From an uncultured Oscillospiraceae bacterium (GTDB lineage Bacteria; Bacillota; Clostridia; Oscillospirales; Oscillospiraceae), in NCBI GenBank assembly GCA_900762005.1, contig CAAFEV010000236.1:1-6675 (forward strand): 6,675 bases of DNA, read 5' to 3'. The position numbers were made by a program, and so were the translations under genes. Shown here piece after piece: positions 6,233 through 6,675 of this stretch. Positions within the stretch are counted from its first letter, which is position 1. Each line of letters opens with the position of its first letter. The notes beneath the pieces were generated by a model. The model was not told the origin of the DNA and did not search any database. It worked only from the letters and a program-made list of their open reading frames with translations.

Positions 6233-6675
6233 TTATTTGGAGGCTTCCACCAAGTTCAGTCGCACCCTTCGAAGCTCGAAGCAGGCGCTGTTCAGCTTCA
6301 TGCCTAGGTCAACGATTACTCGGTGGTATTGTGCCGCCTCGTTCTCCGGTAAGTAACGGTCGTAAAGCTCAATGACGGGCGTCAATGCCGCCGCAGCTTG
6401 TCTGATTTCCTCCATCAGTGCCTGCGCTTGCCGGTTGTCCGGTATGTCCGTTACCATCCTCGCGGGTGGCTTCGCTGTTGCAAGCAGATTTTGCGGCAGG
6501 GTTGGTTCCGATTTTCGCACCTTGAAGTAACTCGTCACCAGTTCGCGTTGGATTCTCCATGACAACTTATCCGAAAATGGTTTTACCAGCATCAGGTATC
6601 CGCTTTCTGTGATAAGCGTCAGTCCCTTGGGCGGAATTTCCAATGTACGCGAAACGTACATTGCATTGTTTCCCC
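6233..6675 (-). CDS. ORF6N/antirepressor-like phage regulatory protein, 5' end beyond window
   Basis: C-terminal part of a phage regulatory protein. The frame is open to the window edge (four more codons, GNNA, before the ATG at 6661), and the segment PPKGLTLITESGYLML followed by SDKLSWRIQRELVTSYFKV looks like the end of an ORF6N or antirepressor N-terminal DNA-binding-type domain. The real start therefore probably lies outside the window and the ATG at 6661 is internal. The remaining residues, about 50-142 counted from that ATG, form a low-complexity linker and a helical tail (ALMEEIRQAAAALTPVIELYDRYL, then ELRRVRLNLVEASK) that I do not recognise. Such proteins usually act in lysogeny control or as antirepressors, not in virions. 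Its place directly upstream of the scaffold gene is therefore odd, and a late-expressed accessory (moron) gene is possible. Confidence 0.6.
   Translation of the reverse strand, partial: GNNAMYVSRTLEIPPKGLTLITESGYLMLVKPFSDKLSWRIQRELVTSYFKVRKSEPTLPQNLLATAKPPARMVTDIPDNRQAQALMEEIRQAAAALTPVIELYDRYLPENEAAQYHRVIVDLGMKLNSACFELRRVRLNLVEASK

Noticed and set aside
5479..6375. A 298-codon plus-strand open frame.
   Set aside because: It lies opposite the scaffold gene, the gap and part of the ORF6N-like gene, which have recognisable products; composition is that of an antisense shadow.

Overview
The window looks like part of the late (virion assembly) operon of a siphovirus or prophage from a Gram-positive, probably clostridial, host. 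The grounds are the family set and order (GP20-type scaffold, major capsid protein, a run of small neck proteins, tail tube, Gp15, TP901-type tape measure), strong AGGAGG ribosome binding sites, and a moderately GC-rich composition by eye. No host gene, tRNA, integrase or attachment site is visible, so prophage versus free phage cannot be decided here.

Every supported gene is on the minus strand, so transcription runs from high to low coordinates. At the right edge is the C-terminal part of an ORF6N/antirepressor-like regulatory protein (6233-6675), cut by the window end. A 136-base gap with nested inverted repeats follows. The head module comes next: scaffold (5524-6096) and major capsid protein (4597-5508), each with a good ribosome binding site. 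Then come four neck genes that touch or overlap: a TTG-started head-tail connector (4221-4565), a head-closure/minor capsid protein (3877-4221), a Minor_capsid_2-like protein (3506-3880) and a tail-terminator/Minor_capsid_3-like protein (3066-3506). The tail module is the tail tube protein (2558-3079), a short tail assembly chaperone (2219-2554), its Gp15 partner (1647-2240) and the first 547 codons of the tape measure protein (1-1641), cut by the left window end.

The most notable point is the junction of the two chaperone genes. Gp15 has no ATG, GTG or TTG start that would include its conserved N-terminus. Its frame stays open back to the 3' end of the upstream gene, in the -1 frame. At that place lies a heptamer A AAA AAA in the correct register. 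Five bases later comes a perfect 8-bp hairpin whose loop holds the zero-frame stop codon. This is the layout of a programmed -1 ribosomal frameshift, which would make a 111-aa short protein and a 302-aa fusion, equivalent to gpG and gpGT of phage lambda. A plain start-to-stop gene call would miss it and truncate Gp15 to 149 residues.

Together the genes encode procapsid assembly (scaffold and capsid), the neck that closes the head and joins the tail, and the tail tube with the chaperones and tape measure that set its length. Portal, terminase, distal tail and lysis genes presumably lie outside the window.
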